NCBI GenBank assembly: GCA_016789495.1
Contig: JAEUOJ010000177.1
Coordinates: 1 to 35,258, forward strand
Length of the DNA stretch: 35,258 nt
DNA from: Accumulibacter sp.
GTDB taxonomy: Bacteria > Pseudomonadota > Gammaproteobacteria > Burkholderiales > Rhodocyclaceae
Direction of reading: 5' to 3'
In this document: one piece after another, positions 9,006 through 17,495 of the stretch
Layout: each line of letters starts with the position of its first letter
Position numbering within the stretch: position 1 is the stretch's first letter
The notes under the pieces: model-generated
Seen by the model: only the letters and a program-made list of their open reading frames with translations
The model's database searches: none
What the model was told of the DNA's origin: nothing
Position numbers and translations under genes: made by a program

Positions 9006-10331
9006 TCAACGGATAGCGAACGCCTCGTGATGAAAGCGCAGGCCGCTGGCCGGCGGCCGATGACGCAAGCCGGCGCGCAGAGCGTTGGCCAATCCGGCCG
9101 GACCGCAATACCAGATTTCCAATCGTTGCCGTCGATCGTGTCGCTCGAAGAGTTGTTCGGCGGTCAGTCGCTCGCCCTGACGATCGCCATGCAGATGCAG
9201 GACGACGCTCGGCAGCTCGGCGGTCAGCGCCCGTAAGCGGCCGACGAAAGGATCGGATTCCCGATCGACCGTGCAGTAATGCAGCTCGGCCGCCGGCGCG
9301 CGACCCGGATCGCCGCGCAAGGCATCGAGCCAGGCCAGAAAGGGCGTGATGCCGATCCCGCCGGCGATCCAGACCTGCTGTGCGTCCGACCGGTGGCGCA
9401 CCAGTTCGAAGCGGCCATAAGGACCTTCGACGGTGGCGAGCTGTCCGATCGACAGGTTTTCGCCGAGACGCCGCGTGTAATCGCCAAGAGCCTTGATCTG
9501 GAAAGTGACCTGCCGGTCGCCGTGGTCGGCGCTGGCGATGGTGAAGGGATGCGCTCCCTCGCCGGGGTCGAAAGTGACGAAGGCGAACTGTCCGGCGCGA
9601 TGCCCTGGCCAGGTGGCTGGTAGCCGCACGGTGATTCCAAGGATGTTGGTCGTTGGATGCTCGATGGCGACGATTTCACCGCTCACCCGCCGTGAACGAC
9701 CGATCCAGCCGGCCAGGGATTGTACGCTGCCGATGCTGCCGGCGAAGAGCGCCAGCGCCAGCAGTATGCCTGACGGTTGGCGCCAATAGGCGCCCGGCAA
9801 CAACAGGACGGCATGAAAGGCCACCAGCAGGTAGAGCAGAGGCATGACCCGATGCAGCAGGCGCCAGTGACGGTACGGGAAGCGTCGCCAGAGGGTGATC
9901 ACCAACAGCGTCAGCAAGGCGTAGATCGCCCACTCGCCCACATCCTTCGCCAGATGGTGCAGGCCTTCGCCGAGCGGCGCGGCGAATTTTTCCTGGGGAA
10001 CACGCCCGGCGCGTCCGACCCACGCTTTGATCGGCCCGTCGGACAGTTCGATCAGCCAATGTGTCACCGAGAACACCCCGGCCAGGATGCCGGCCCATTT
10101 ATGCGTGCGATACACGCGATCCATGCCGCCCAGCGGCCCTTCCAGCCACTGCGGCCGGGTTGCCAGATACATGGCCAGCGAAATCATCGTCACGGCCAAC
10201 AAGCCGCTGAGGTGCAAGCCATGTTGGCGCATGACCCACAACGGTGCGCCGACCAGCGCTGGCGCGTCGATGACGCTCCAGCCCCAGCCGAGGGCAACGA
10301 CGGCGATCAGAGCGGTAAGTAGGAAATTCAT
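9006..10331 (-). CDS. Ferric-reductase-like flavocytochrome b with FAD and NAD(P) domains
   Basis: The 441-residue protein has an N-terminal membrane part of about six helices (residues 1-210) with histidines placed to bind b-type hemes (H77 and H91; H160 and H173). A ferredoxin-reductase-type part follows: FAD-binding HPFTIAS at 261-267 and the nucleotide-binding AGGIG at 323-327, with a Cys-Gly-Pro segment near the C terminus. It should move electrons between cytoplasmic NAD(P)H, flavin and membrane heme. I chose ATG 10331 over an upstream in-frame TTG because AAGGTG lies 7 bases before the ATG. It is the last gene of the operon SHP-DHC-flavocytochrome, so its electrons may pass to those periplasmic cytochromes. 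Family assignment is strong; the substrate is inferred. Confidence 0.88.
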   Translation of the reverse strand: MNFLLTALIAVVALGWGWSVIDAPALVGAPLWVMRQHGLHLSGLLAVTMISLAMYLATRPQWLEGPLGGMDRVYRTHKWAGILAGVFSVTHWLIELSDGPIKAWVGRAGRVPQEKFAAPLGEGLHHLAKDVGEWAIYALLTLLVITLWRRFPYRHWRLLHRVMPLLYLLVAFHAVLLLPGAYWRQPSGILLALALFAGSIGSVQSLAGWIGRSRRVSGEIVAIEHPTTNILGITVRLPATWPGHRAGQFAFVTFDPGEGAHPFTIASADHGDRQVTFQIKALGDYTRRLGENLSIGQLATVEGPYGRFELVRHRSDAQQVWIAGGIGITPFLAWLDALRGDPGRAPAAELHYCTVDRESDPFVGRLRALTAELPSVVLHLHGDRQGERLTAEQLFERHDRRQRLEIWYCGPAGLANALRAGLRHRPPASGLRFHHEAFAIR

Positions 10332-10422
10332 GATCAATCACCTTGCGAATTGAGCCGGACGGGACTGTCCCGGCGGCAGGGGGTCGGCGGAGGGTCGGCG
10401 GGGATGGTCGGATCGCCGCCGG

Positions 10423-10908
10423 TCATTCGTCGAAATATCCACGTTCGGCGTCACGGTGGCACGCCGGACAATTGGCTTTGCTGCGCACCTCCTGCTGCTG
10501 CCATTCCCGGTTCTTCACCTTGCGGTGTTCCTTGAGCCAGCGCGGCAATTCGGTGATTCGCAGCGGCGGGTCTACGGTTGACACCCCGCGCAGCAGTTTT
10601 TCCGCGTAGCGGGCTCCGCCCGTATCGCCGGCATGGGCGGTCAGGTAAGCCGTGATCCGGCTGACGCTGGCCGGGTCGAGGCTGACATCGTCGCCGAAAT
10701 GATTTTTCAAGCCACCCATCAGGCGTTGCCAGGAGGTCGACGGCAGCATCGACGGCGGAAAGGCCAGATGACAGCTACCGCATTCCTCCTTGACCAAGGC
10801 ATCGCTGACCGGCGGATAGTAGTTGCCACCGGCACGGGCGATCTGCAGCAGCATCGCCGAAGCGACGACCACGAACAGGCCGAAGATCATCGAACGGTAA
10901 AGTCGCAT
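10423..10908 (-). CDS. Periplasmic diheme cytochrome c (DHC family)
   Basis: The 161-residue protein has an N-terminal signal/anchor helix (about 8-26) and two heme c sites, CGSCH at 43-47 and CPACH at 147-151. The segment between them, with Phe-Pro-Pro-x-x-Leu-Pro followed by a Trp-Gln-Arg-Leu-Met-Gly-Gly-Leu stretch and HFGDDVSLD, is typical of the DHC family. DHC is known as the electron partner of SHP cytochromes in Rhodobacter and Shewanella. A very strong ribosome-binding site, AGGAGG, stands 5 bases before the ATG. The gene follows the SHP gene by 44 bp and precedes the flavocytochrome b gene by 91 bp. Confidence 0.92.
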   Translation of the reverse strand: MRLYRSMIFGLFVVVASAMLLQIARAGGNYYPPVSDALVKEECGSCHLAFPPSMLPSTSWQRLMGGLKNHFGDDVSLDPASVSRITAYLTAHAGDTGGARYAEKLLRGVSTVDPPLRITELPRWLKEHRKVKNREWQQQEVRSKANCPACHRDAERGYFDE

Positions 10909-10921
10909 CGCATCCTCCTAA

Positions 10922-10941
10922 TGAATCTGATTGAATCTGAT
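10922..10941. repeat. Perfect tandem repeat of a 10-bp unit between the SHP and DHC genes
   Basis: TGAATCTGAT occurs twice head to tail with no gap, 14 bp before the DHC start codon. The 10-bp period is close to one helical turn, and each unit starts with TGAA, the same core seen in the operator upstream of the SHP gene. It may be a second regulator site or an mRNA feature. Confidence 0.6.
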
Positions 10942-10952
10942 CGCAGAGTGGT

Positions 10953-11378
10953 TCAGCGCGAATACAGCCAACTCAGCCAGTCGCCTTTCTCCCGCACGGT
11001 GCATTCGCGGCCAAGTACTTCAAGGCAGTTGCGCTTGAACCATTTTTCGACCTTTGCCGGGTCGCTGAAGCGCGTCGGTGTCAGCGACACGGCCATCGGC
11101 TCGATGCTCTTGCCGGTTGGCGTGCGGCCGTTCTGCCGCGGGTCGCTGTCGTGGCAGGTGCTGCATGACGGGGTTTCGGCTTTGCCACCGGCGAAACGCT
11201 GACGATGCAGGGCCTCGCCGCGTGCCGCCGAAAAGCCATTGAAACCCTGGTCCGCTGACTTGGCCGCCGCGACGTAGCCTGCGAGAATGTCGTCTCGCGG
11301 TGCCGCCGCCAGCGCCAGGGGGATCGAAAGCAACGCCAGGCCGGCGAGGGCGTGCCACTTGCGGGAAGCAGTTTCCAT
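10953..11378 (-). CDS. shp: SHP-type (sphaeroides heme protein, DUF1924) oxygen-binding cytochrome c
   Basis: The 141-residue protein has a signal peptide (cleavage near Ala25-Ala26) and one heme c site, CSTCH at 72-76. The C-terminal region KWFKRNCLEVLGREC (about 112-126) followed by a Glu-Lys-x-Asp-Trp-Leu-x-Trp-Leu helix matches what I recall of Rhodobacter SHP. There an Asn just before the first of two disulfide cysteines is the unusual sixth heme ligand that leaves on reduction and lets oxygen bind; the equivalent here appears to be Asn117, with Cys118 and Cys126 as the disulfide pair. It is the first gene of the leftward redox operon and is divergent from the PepSY/two-component genes across a 111-bp spacer. 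Confidence 0.88.
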   Translation of the reverse strand: METASRKWHALAGLALLSIPLALAAAPRDDILAGYVAAAKSADQGFNGFSAARGEALHRQRFAGGKAETPSCSTCHDSDPRQNGRTPTGKSIEPMAVSLTPTRFSDPAKVEKWFKRNCLEVLGRECTVREKGDWLSWLYSR

Positions 11379-11428
11379 GAGCGGAATTCCTTATCGATTC
11401 GACAGCGCCCAGTTTGCCGGCGACCGGC

Positions 11429-11465
11429 TGAATGGCGCATGAAGCCTTCGTTCATCGCCGGTTCA
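11429..11465. promoter_or_regulatory. Symmetric phased operator candidate between shp and the PepSY gene
   Basis: Four tetranucleotides stand at exact 11-bp steps: TGAA (11429-11432), TGAA (11440-11443), TTCA (11451-11454) and TTCA (11462-11465), each separated by 7 bp. The right pair lies within a direct repeat GTTCATC-N4-GTTCATC. OmpR-family regulators commonly bind direct repeats with 11-bp period, and one is encoded just downstream. Two oppositely facing pairs would suit control of both divergent transcripts. Assignment to that regulator is inference. Confidence 0.5.
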
Positions 11466-11489
11466 TCTTCTTGGGCGTAAAACGGCCGG

Positions 11490-11840
11490 ATGAGCAAACA
11501 ATGGCTTTTTCTTGTCGGGCTGCTCGCCGTCAGCGGATTGCCCGTGGCCCAGGCCGACGACGGTGATCACGATCGGGCGCGACAGGCGCTGGAAGCCGGC
11601 GAGGTGCTGCCGCTGCCGAGGATTCTGCAAGCCGTTGGGCGGGACCATCCCGGGCAGGTGATCGGTGTCGAACTCGAACGTCACCGTGAACGTTGGATAT
11701 ATGAAATCAAAATGTTGCAGAACGATGGCCGGTTGTTGAAGCTGAAGGTGGATGCGCGCGAGGCGACGATTCTCGCCGTCAAGGGACGCGACGGCCGTGA
11801 TCAGCGGCGGCGGGAGCATTCGCTGCCCGCCGCCGATTGA
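11490..11840 (+). CDS. Periplasmic PepSY-domain protein
   Basis: The 116-residue protein starts with a signal peptide (residues 1-22, cleavage after Ala-Gln-Ala). The mature part contains one PepSY-like domain: a helix ALEAGEVLPLPRILQAV, then beta strands with GVELERHRERWIYEIKML and GRLLKLKVDAREATIL. PepSY domains are small periplasmic modules thought to modulate proteases, sensors or redox partners. The gene lies 10 bp before an OmpR-type regulator and is divergent from the cytochrome operon, so it may be a sensory accessory of that two-component system or a partner of the cytochromes. No strong ribosome-binding site precedes the ATG. Confidence 0.85.
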   Translation: MSKQWLFLVGLLAVSGLPVAQADDGDHDRARQALEAGEVLPLPRILQAVGRDHPGQVIGVELERHRERWIYEIKMLQNDGRLLKLKVDAREATILAVKGRDGRDQRRREHSLPAAD

Positions 11841-11850
11841 GGACGGAACG

Positions 11851-12513
11851 ATGCGTCTGCTGCTCGTCGAAGACGATCCGATCCTGCGCCAACAGCTCGT
11901 CGAAGCCTTGCGGACGGCGGCATACGTCGTCGATAGCGCCGACAACGGCATCGACGGCCGTCATCTCGGCGAAAACGAAGCTTACGAGGCGGTGATTCTC
12001 GATCTCGGCCTGCCGCAGCTCGACGGCTTGACCGTTCTGCGCCACTGGCGGCGTCTCGGCAAGACGATGCCGGTATTGATCCTGACCGCGCGCGACAGTT
12101 GGCACGAGAAAGTCGCTGGCATCGACGCCGGCGCCGACGATTATCTGACCAAGCCGTTTCACGTCGAGGAGCTGCTCGCCCGTCTGCGGGCGCTGATCCG
12201 ACGGACTGGTGGCCACGCCAGCGCTGAATTGAGTTGTGGACCGCTGACCCTGGACACCCGCAATGGTCGGGCGGCGGTAGACGGACGGACGCTGACCCTG
12301 ACCAGCCACGAGTACCGCCTGCTCGCCTATCTGCTGTTGCATCGCGAGCAGATCGTTTCGCGCGGCGAATTGGTCGAGCACCTCTATGCCCAGGATTTCG
12401 ATCGCGACTCGAACACCGTCGAAGTGTTCATCGCTCGTCTGCGCAAGAAGTTGCCGCCCGGGCTGATCGAAACCGTCCGTGGCCTGGGCTATCGGCTCAG
12501 CGCGCCGCAGTGA
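11851..12513 (+). CDS. OmpR/QseB-type two-component response regulator
   Basis: The 220-residue regulator has a receiver domain with the acidic pair in LLVEDDP (Glu7, Asp8, Asp9), phospho-acceptor Asp51 in ILDLGLP, and Lys102 in the TKPF motif. A winged-helix DNA-binding domain follows (about 128-218), ending in VEVFIARLRKKL and RGLGYRL, as in OmpR, PhoP and QseB. The ATG at 11851 was chosen because the receiver fold starts immediately; longer frames upstream overlap the PepSY gene. The partner kinase begins 4 bp after the stop. It probably controls the divergent cytochrome operon and its own operon through the phased repeats at 11429-11465. Confidence 0.94.
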   Translation: MRLLLVEDDPILRQQLVEALRTAAYVVDSADNGIDGRHLGENEAYEAVILDLGLPQLDGLTVLRHWRRLGKTMPVLILTARDSWHEKVAGIDAGADDYLTKPFHVEELLARLRALIRRTGGHASAELSCGPLTLDTRNGRAAVDGRTLTLTSHEYRLLAYLLLHREQIVSRGELVEHLYAQDFDRDSNTVEVFIARLRKKLPPGLIETVRGLGYRLSAPQ

Positions 12514-12517
12514 GTCC

Positions 12518-13933
12518 ATGAGTCTGCTTGCCGTGCGCCGGTCACTACGCCTGCGATTGTTCGTCGGCACCGTCAGCTGGATCGTCGTCTCGCTGCTCGC
12601 CGCCGGCTGGGGGTTGAGCGCCCTGTTTCGCCAGCACGTCGAGACGCAATTCCTGGCCGAACTCAACCGGCATCTCGACCAACTGACCGCCCAACTGGCG
12701 ATCGACGCGCGCGGTCGTCCGACGCTGAGTGCCTCGCTGAGCGACCCGCGCTGGCAACAGCCGTATTCCGGACTCTATTGGCAGATCGATGCGGTCGACG
12801 AAGTCGCTGCCGCTCAGCCCGCCGTCCTACGCTCGCGTTCGCTGTGGGACGTCGTCCTCGTCGCGCCCGTGGACACGCCCGCCGATGGTCAGATCCACCG
12901 ACATCGCTTGGCGGGCCCGAACGATCGTCCGCTGACGACCATCGAGCGACAGGTCCGTCTGGGCAACGATGACGAAACGGCGACCGCGACCCGCCCCCGC
13001 ACATTCCGCCTGCTGGTCGCCGCCGAACAAAATCTGTTGGCCGAGCCGCTGAGTCGCTTCAACGATGCCTTATGGCTGGCGTTGAGCGTTCTTGGCGGCG
13101 GACTGGCGATTGCCGCGTTGGTGCAGGTGATCGTCGGCCTGGCTCCCCTCCGCAAGCTGCACGCCGCGCTTGCGCGGGTGCGCGACGGCGACACCGTCAC
13201 GCTGCAAGGCGACTTCCCGGCGGAAGTGATGCCGCTGGTCGATGAATTCAACCACGTCCTGGCGCACAACGCCGCCGTCGTCGACCGCGCCCGCACGCAG
13301 GCCGGCAACCTGGCCCACGCGCTGAAAACACCGCTCAGCGTGCTGGCCAATGCCGCCACCGGCCAGGATGACGACCTGGCAAGACAGGTCCGGCGGCAGG
13401 TGACAGTCGCCAACAACCAGGTGCAATACCATCTCTCCAGGGCGCAGCGCGCGGCCGCCGTCCGCCTGGCCGGCGCGCGGACACCGCTGACGGCCGTGGT
13501 CGACGGCCTGTTGCGGACGATGCGCCGGCTGCATGCCGCGAAAACGCTCGAACTGGTGTGGCAGCCGCCGGCGACGGACATTCTTTTTCGCGGCGAAGAA
13601 CAGGACTTGCAGGAAATGCTCGGCAATCTGTTCGACAACGCCTGCAAATGGGCGCGTTCGCGGGTCGAGGTCAGTGCGCGGCTGCGGCAGACGTCATTGA
13701 TCGTCGATATCGACGACGACGGTCCGGGAATCGCCAGCGAGCTGCGCGATGCCGTCCTGCGGCGTGGCGTTCGCGCCGACGAGCGGACGCCGGGTAGCGG
13801 TCTCGGTCTGGCGATCGTCGACGAGCTGGCGCAGCTTCATGGAGGAGAACTGCATCTGGCCGATTCGACACTCGGTGGTCTGCGCGCGCGGCTGACATTA
13901 CCCGCGGCCGTTTTGGGAGCCAGCCGGAGTTGA
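12518..13933 (+). CDS. Two-component sensor histidine kinase (PhoQ/QseC-like)
   Basis: The 471-residue kinase has a transmembrane helix at about 12-37, a periplasmic sensor of about 145 residues, and a second helix at about 184-208 followed by a HAMP-like linker. The phosphorylated His267 lies in NLAHALKTPLS, the PhoQ-type H-box. The ATPase domain has the N-box GNLFDNACKWA, the G1 box DIDDDGPGI and the G2 box GSGLGLAIVDELA. ATG 12518 lies 4 bp after the regulator stop, which argues for translation coupling. The periplasmic sensor has no recognisable ligand-binding fold. The PepSY protein two genes upstream could act with it. Confidence 0.93.
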   Translation: MSLLAVRRSLRLRLFVGTVSWIVVSLLAAGWGLSALFRQHVETQFLAELNRHLDQLTAQLAIDARGRPTLSASLSDPRWQQPYSGLYWQIDAVDEVAAAQPAVLRSRSLWDVVLVAPVDTPADGQIHRHRLAGPNDRPLTTIERQVRLGNDDETATATRPRTFRLLVAAEQNLLAEPLSRFNDALWLALSVLGGGLAIAALVQVIVGLAPLRKLHAALARVRDGDTVTLQGDFPAEVMPLVDEFNHVLAHNAAVVDRARTQAGNLAHALKTPLSVLANAATGQDDDLARQVRRQVTVANNQVQYHLSRAQRAAAVRLAGARTPLTAVVDGLLRTMRRLHAAKTLELVWQPPATDILFRGEEQDLQEMLGNLFDNACKWARSRVEVSARLRQTSLIVDIDDDGPGIASELRDAVLRRGVRADERTPGSGLGLAIVDELAQLHGGELHLADSTLGGLRARLTLPAAVLGASRS

Positions 13934-14131
13934 GTCGGTGACTGCAGTCCTCCCACTCCTCACGTCGATCTTCCCTTGCTTCATCGGTTGCGCTCGCATC
14001 GGGTTTCCGCCCGCGGTGGCCATCCGATGCTGACGCCGGGGTCGCGGGATTCCAGCGGGCCTTCTGAGCGGCCGCTTAAACTGGTAAGCTGGCCACCCTC
14101 CGTTACTGTTCACGGTTGGATTGCTGCTGTG

Positions 14132-15019
14132 ATGAACATCGCTCTGCTTCGCGAAAAGCTCGACAATTACGAACGATTGATGCGGCTCGACAAGCCGATC
14201 GGCATTTTGTTGCTGCTCTGGCCGACGTGGTGGGCGCTGTGGTTGTCGGCGAGGGGTTGGCCGGATTGGCGAGTATGGTGGATCTTCACTTTGGGGACGG
14301 TGTTGATGCGTTCCGCCGGCTGTGTGATCAACGATCTCGCCGATCGCAACTTCGACCCGCACGTCGAGCGCACCCGTTCGCGACCGCTGGCGGCGCGGAC
14401 CGTCTCTCCGCGGGAAGCCCTGGTGCTCTTTTTGGCGCTGGTCGCCTGCGCGGTGATCGTGGTGCTGCCGTTGCGCAGCATGTTGCTGGCCGGTTTGTGC
14501 GCGGCGGCGCTGTTCCTGGCGGCGTCGTATCCGTTCACCAAACGATTTCTGGCCGTGCCGCAAGCCTATCTGGGCGTCGCTTTCGGTTTCGGGATTCCGA
14601 TGGCCTACGCGGCGCAACTCGGCACGTTGCCGGCGGAATGTTGGTGGTTGTTGCTGGCCAATGTCTTCTGGGCGATCGCTTACGACACCGAATACGCGAT
14701 GGTCGATCGTGCCGACGACCTGAAGATCGGCATCCGCACTTCGGCGATCACTTTCGGACGGTTTGAGGTGATGATGGTGATGTTGTGCTACGCACTGACG
14801 CTGGTCGTGCTGGCGATGATCGGGCATCACTACGGCCTGGGCGGCGTGTTTTATGCGGCGTTGCTGCTGGCGGCGGCGATCGCTGGCTACCATTACACGT
14901 TGATCCGCGAACGCCTGCCGGCTCGCTGCTTTGCAGCGTTTCGGCACAACAACTGGTTCGGAGCGACCATTTTCGTCGGCATTGCTGGCGACCATCTGTT
15001 CAGGGAGTATTTCAAGTGA
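14132..15019 (+). CDS. ubiA: 4-hydroxybenzoate octaprenyltransferase
   Basis: This membrane enzyme attaches a polyprenyl chain to 4-hydroxybenzoate in ubiquinone synthesis. The 295-residue protein opens with the family hallmark YERLMRLDKPIGILLLLWPT. It has the two Asp-rich motifs that bind Mg-diphosphate, NDLADRNFD starting at residue 67 and YDTEYAMVDRADD in the second half, spread among about eight hydrophobic helices. ATG 14132 was chosen because a longer upstream frame adds about 50 non-family residues. The stop overlaps the GTG start of the next gene (GTGA). Confidence 0.96.
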   Translation: MNIALLREKLDNYERLMRLDKPIGILLLLWPTWWALWLSARGWPDWRVWWIFTLGTVLMRSAGCVINDLADRNFDPHVERTRSRPLAARTVSPREALVLFLALVACAVIVVLPLRSMLLAGLCAAALFLAASYPFTKRFLAVPQAYLGVAFGFGIPMAYAAQLGTLPAECWWLLLANVFWAIAYDTEYAMVDRADDLKIGIRTSAITFGRFEVMMVMLCYALTLVVLAMIGHHYGLGGVFYAALLLAAAIAGYHYTLIRERLPARCFAAFRHNNWFGATIFVGIAGDHLFREYFK

Positions 15020-15441
15020 GAACCGGATTGCTGATCGTGTTGTGCCTGGCGGGAACCGCGATGGCCGCCGATGACGGGCGGCAGTTGGTGCGACTGCCGC
15101 CGGCCGCGGAATCGACCTTGCGCGCCGAAATGCGCGCCAACATGTTGGCCGTCAACGATATTCTGGCGCTAGTGGCTGCCGGGAAGCTGGAGGAAGCCGG
15201 CGCGCGCGCCGAGCAGGATCTCGGGCAGGCGATGATGGGACGGCATCGTTCCCTGCCGTTCGATGCGCGACCCGGCCCCCATATGCCGCCAGCGATGCAC
15301 CAGTTGGGGATCGACGGGCACCGAGCGGCGAGTGCTTTCGCGCGCGTCGCCGCCTCCGGCGACCGGGAAAAAACGATCGCCGCCTTGCCGACCCTCACCC
15401 AGTCCTGTGTGGCCTGTCATTACGCGTATCGCCTGCGTTGA
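15016..15441 (+). CDS. Class II c-type cytochrome (cytochrome c'/c556-like)
   Basis: The GTG at 15016 overlaps the ubiA stop and gives a 141-residue protein with a signal peptide (cleavage after Ala-Met-Ala, residues 15-17). The mature part is mostly helical and carries one heme site near the C terminus, CVACHYAYRLR, the placement typical of class II four-helix-bundle cytochromes. It should work in the periplasm as an electron carrier or gas-binding cytochrome. Its insertion between two ubiquinone-biosynthesis genes, translationally coupled to ubiA, is unusual. The exact redox partner is unknown. Confidence 0.85.
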   Translation: MRTGLLIVLCLAGTAMAADDGRQLVRLPPAAESTLRAEMRANMLAVNDILALVAAGKLEEAGARAEQDLGQAMMGRHRSLPFDARPGPHMPPAMHQLGIDGHRAASAFARVAASGDREKTIAALPTLTQSCVACHYAYRLR

Positions 15442-15546
15442 TCGCCACCGATCGCCGCTTGGTGGCGGCGATTCCCATTCCTCTCTGTCCTTTGGCGTCC
15501 GGCGGCGGCGTTCCTGCGCCGGTAGTCGCCGATTTGGAGTGCTGGC

Positions 15547-17010
15547 ATGAAATACCACGATCTGCGCGATTTCGTTGCTCAACTCGAAACGCTGGGTGAA
15601 CTGAAGCGCATCGCTGTCGAAGTCGACCCCTGTCTGGAAATTACCGAGATTTGTGACCGCGTGCTGCGTGCCGCTGGCCCGGCGCTGCTGTTCGAGCGGC
15701 CGCGCGGGCACAGCGTGCCGGTGCTGGCCAATCTTTTCGGCACCCCGCGGCGGGTGGCGCTGGGCATGGGTCAGGAGTCGGTGTCGGCCCTGCGCGAAGT
15801 CGGCAAACTGTTGGCTTATCTCAAGGAGCCGGAGCCGCCGAAGGGCTTAAAGGACGCCTGGGAGAAATGGCCGATCCTCAAACAGGTGCTGAACATGGCG
15901 CCGCGTCTGCGTTCGTCGGCGGCGTGCCAGGAAGTGGTCGTCGAGGGATCGGCGGTCGATCTGGCGTCTTTGCCGATCCAGCACTGCTGGCCGGGCGACG
16001 TCGCGCCGCTACTGACCTGGGGGCTGACGGTGACCCGCGGACCGCAAAAGGCGCGACAGAACCTCGGCATCTATCGGCAACAGGTGCTCGGACCGAACAA
16101 GGTGATCATGCGCTGGCTAGCGCATCGCGGCGGGGCGCTCGATTTCCGTGATCATTGCCTGCAGCATCCTGGGCAACCGTTTCCGGTGGCCGTGGCGTTC
16201 GGCGCCGACCCGGCGACGATCCTGGCGGCGGTGACGCCGGTGCCGGACAGCCTGTCGGAATACCAGTTCGCCGGTCTGCTGCGTGGTGCCAAGAGCGAAG
16301 TCGTCTCCTGCCTGGGCTCGGATTTGCAAGTGCCGGCGTCGGCCGAAATCGTCCTCGAAGGTCATATCGACCCGGCGGAAACGGCGCTGGAGGGACCGTA
16401 CGGCGACCATACCGGCTATTACAACGAACAGGCGCGTTTTCCGGTGTTGACCATCGATCGCCTCACCCGCCGCCGGCAACCGATCTACCACAGCACGTAT
16501 ACCGGCAAACCGCCTGACGAGCCGGCGATGCTCGGCGTCGCATTGAACGAGGTGTTCGTGCCATTGCTGCAGAAACAGTTTCCTGAAATCGTCGATTTCT
16601 ATCTGCCGCCGGAAGGATGCTCGTATCGCCTGGCGACGGTCAGCATCCGCAAGCAATACCCCGGCCACGCCAAACGGGTGATGTTCGGCATCTGGAGCTT
16701 CCTCCGCCAGTTCATGTACACCAAATTCATCATCGTCGTCGATGACGACGTGGACGTGCGCGATTGGAAGGAGGTGATCTGGGCGATGACCACGCGGGTC
16801 GATGCGGCGCGTGATACGCTGATCGCCGAGAACACGCCGATCGATTATCTCGATTTCGCCAGTCCGGTGGCCGGCCTGGGCAGCAAGATGGGTATCGATG
16901 CCACCAACAAGTGGCCCGGCGAAACCCAGCGGCCTTGGGGAACGGCGATTGTCATGGATGCGGCGGTCAAGGCGCGAGTGGATGCCCTCTGGTCGCAACT
17001 GGGGCTATAG
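15547..17010 (+). CDS. ubiD: 4-hydroxy-3-polyprenylbenzoate decarboxylase
   Basis: The 487-residue enzyme removes the carboxyl group of the prenylated ring in ubiquinone synthesis, using the prenylated FMN made by UbiX (not seen in this window). It begins with [22 protein letters not shown] and has the [19 protein letters not shown] block, the [11 protein letters not shown] segment and the PEGCSYRLA region typical of UbiD. Length is normal (E. coli about 497). GGAG lies 7 bases before the ATG. It follows the cytochrome gene by 105 bp and probably belongs to the ubiA group. Confidence 0.97.
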   Translation: MKYHDLRDFVAQLETLGELKRIAVEVDPCLEITEICDRVLRAAGPALLFERPRGHSVPVLANLFGTPRRVALGMGQESVSALREVGKLLAYLKEPEPPKGLKDAWEKWPILKQVLNMAPRLRSSAACQEVVVEGSAVDLASLPIQHCWPGDVAPLLTWGLTVTRGPQKARQNLGIYRQQVLGPNKVIMRWLAHRGGALDFRDHCLQHPGQPFPVAVAFGADPATILAAVTPVPDSLSEYQFAGLLRGAKSEVVSCLGSDLQVPASAEIVLEGHIDPAETALEGPYGDHTGYYNEQARFPVLTIDRLTRRRQPIYHSTYTGKPPDEPAMLGVALNEVFVPLLQKQFPEIVDFYLPPEGCSYRLATVSIRKQYPGHAKRVMFGIWSFLRQFMYTKFIIVVDDDVDVRDWKEVIWAMTTRVDAARDTLIAENTPIDYLDFASPVAGLGSKMGIDATNKWPGETQRPWGTAIVMDAAVKARVDALWSQLGL

Positions 17011-17074
17011 TGGCGCCCGATGAAGAGTTGCTTTTCGCGGCGGGCTGGAGCCGGCCATCTTTCTGGAGACGGTA

Positions 17075-17479
17075 ATGAGTAACGATTTGATTCCCGCCAA
17101 CTACCTCGACGGCGCCCGCGCCTGGTGCCACGTGTGCTATGGGCTGCATGCGTTGGCGGTGGTCATCGGGGTGGTTGGCGCGTCGAGCGTCGCCGGCGCC
17201 TTTGTCTTCGGTGTTCCGTCGCTGCTGGCGGTGATCCTCAATTACATCAAGCGGAGCGAAGTGAACGGCACCTGGCTGGAAAGCCATTACCGCTGGCAGA
17301 TCCGGACTTTCTGGATCACGCTGGCCTGGCTGGTGGCCTACGGGGTGCTGATCATCACCATCGTCGGCATCCCGATTGCCTGGGTGCTGATCGCCGTGCT
17401 CGGGGTGTGGGTGGCCTACCGGGTGATCCGCGGCTGGCTGGCGCTGGCCAACCGGCAACCGCTGACCATGGCCTCCTGA
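17075..17479 (+). CDS. Small inner-membrane protein (DUF4870-like)
   Basis: The 134-residue protein has three to four predicted membrane helices: about 22-45 (rich in Val, Gly and Ala), a shorter one near 45-58, then about 78-98 and 98-118. The loop NYIKRSEVNGTWLESHYRWQIRTFW resembles the conserved segment of DUF4870-type proteins. The family function is unknown. GGAGA precedes the ATG by 5 bases. It ends 16 bp before the convergent dacB. Confidence 0.75.
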   Translation: MSNDLIPANYLDGARAWCHVCYGLHALAVVIGVVGASSVAGAFVFGVPSLLAVILNYIKRSEVNGTWLESHYRWQIRTFWITLAWLVAYGVLIITIVGIPIAWVLIAVLGVWVAYRVIRGWLALANRQPLTMAS

Positions 17480-17495
17480 GCCGGCCGGCACGCGC

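Noticed and set aside
16117-16998. Minus-strand open frame opposite ubiD
   Set aside because: Antisense shadow; His- and Arg-rich, no recognisable domain.
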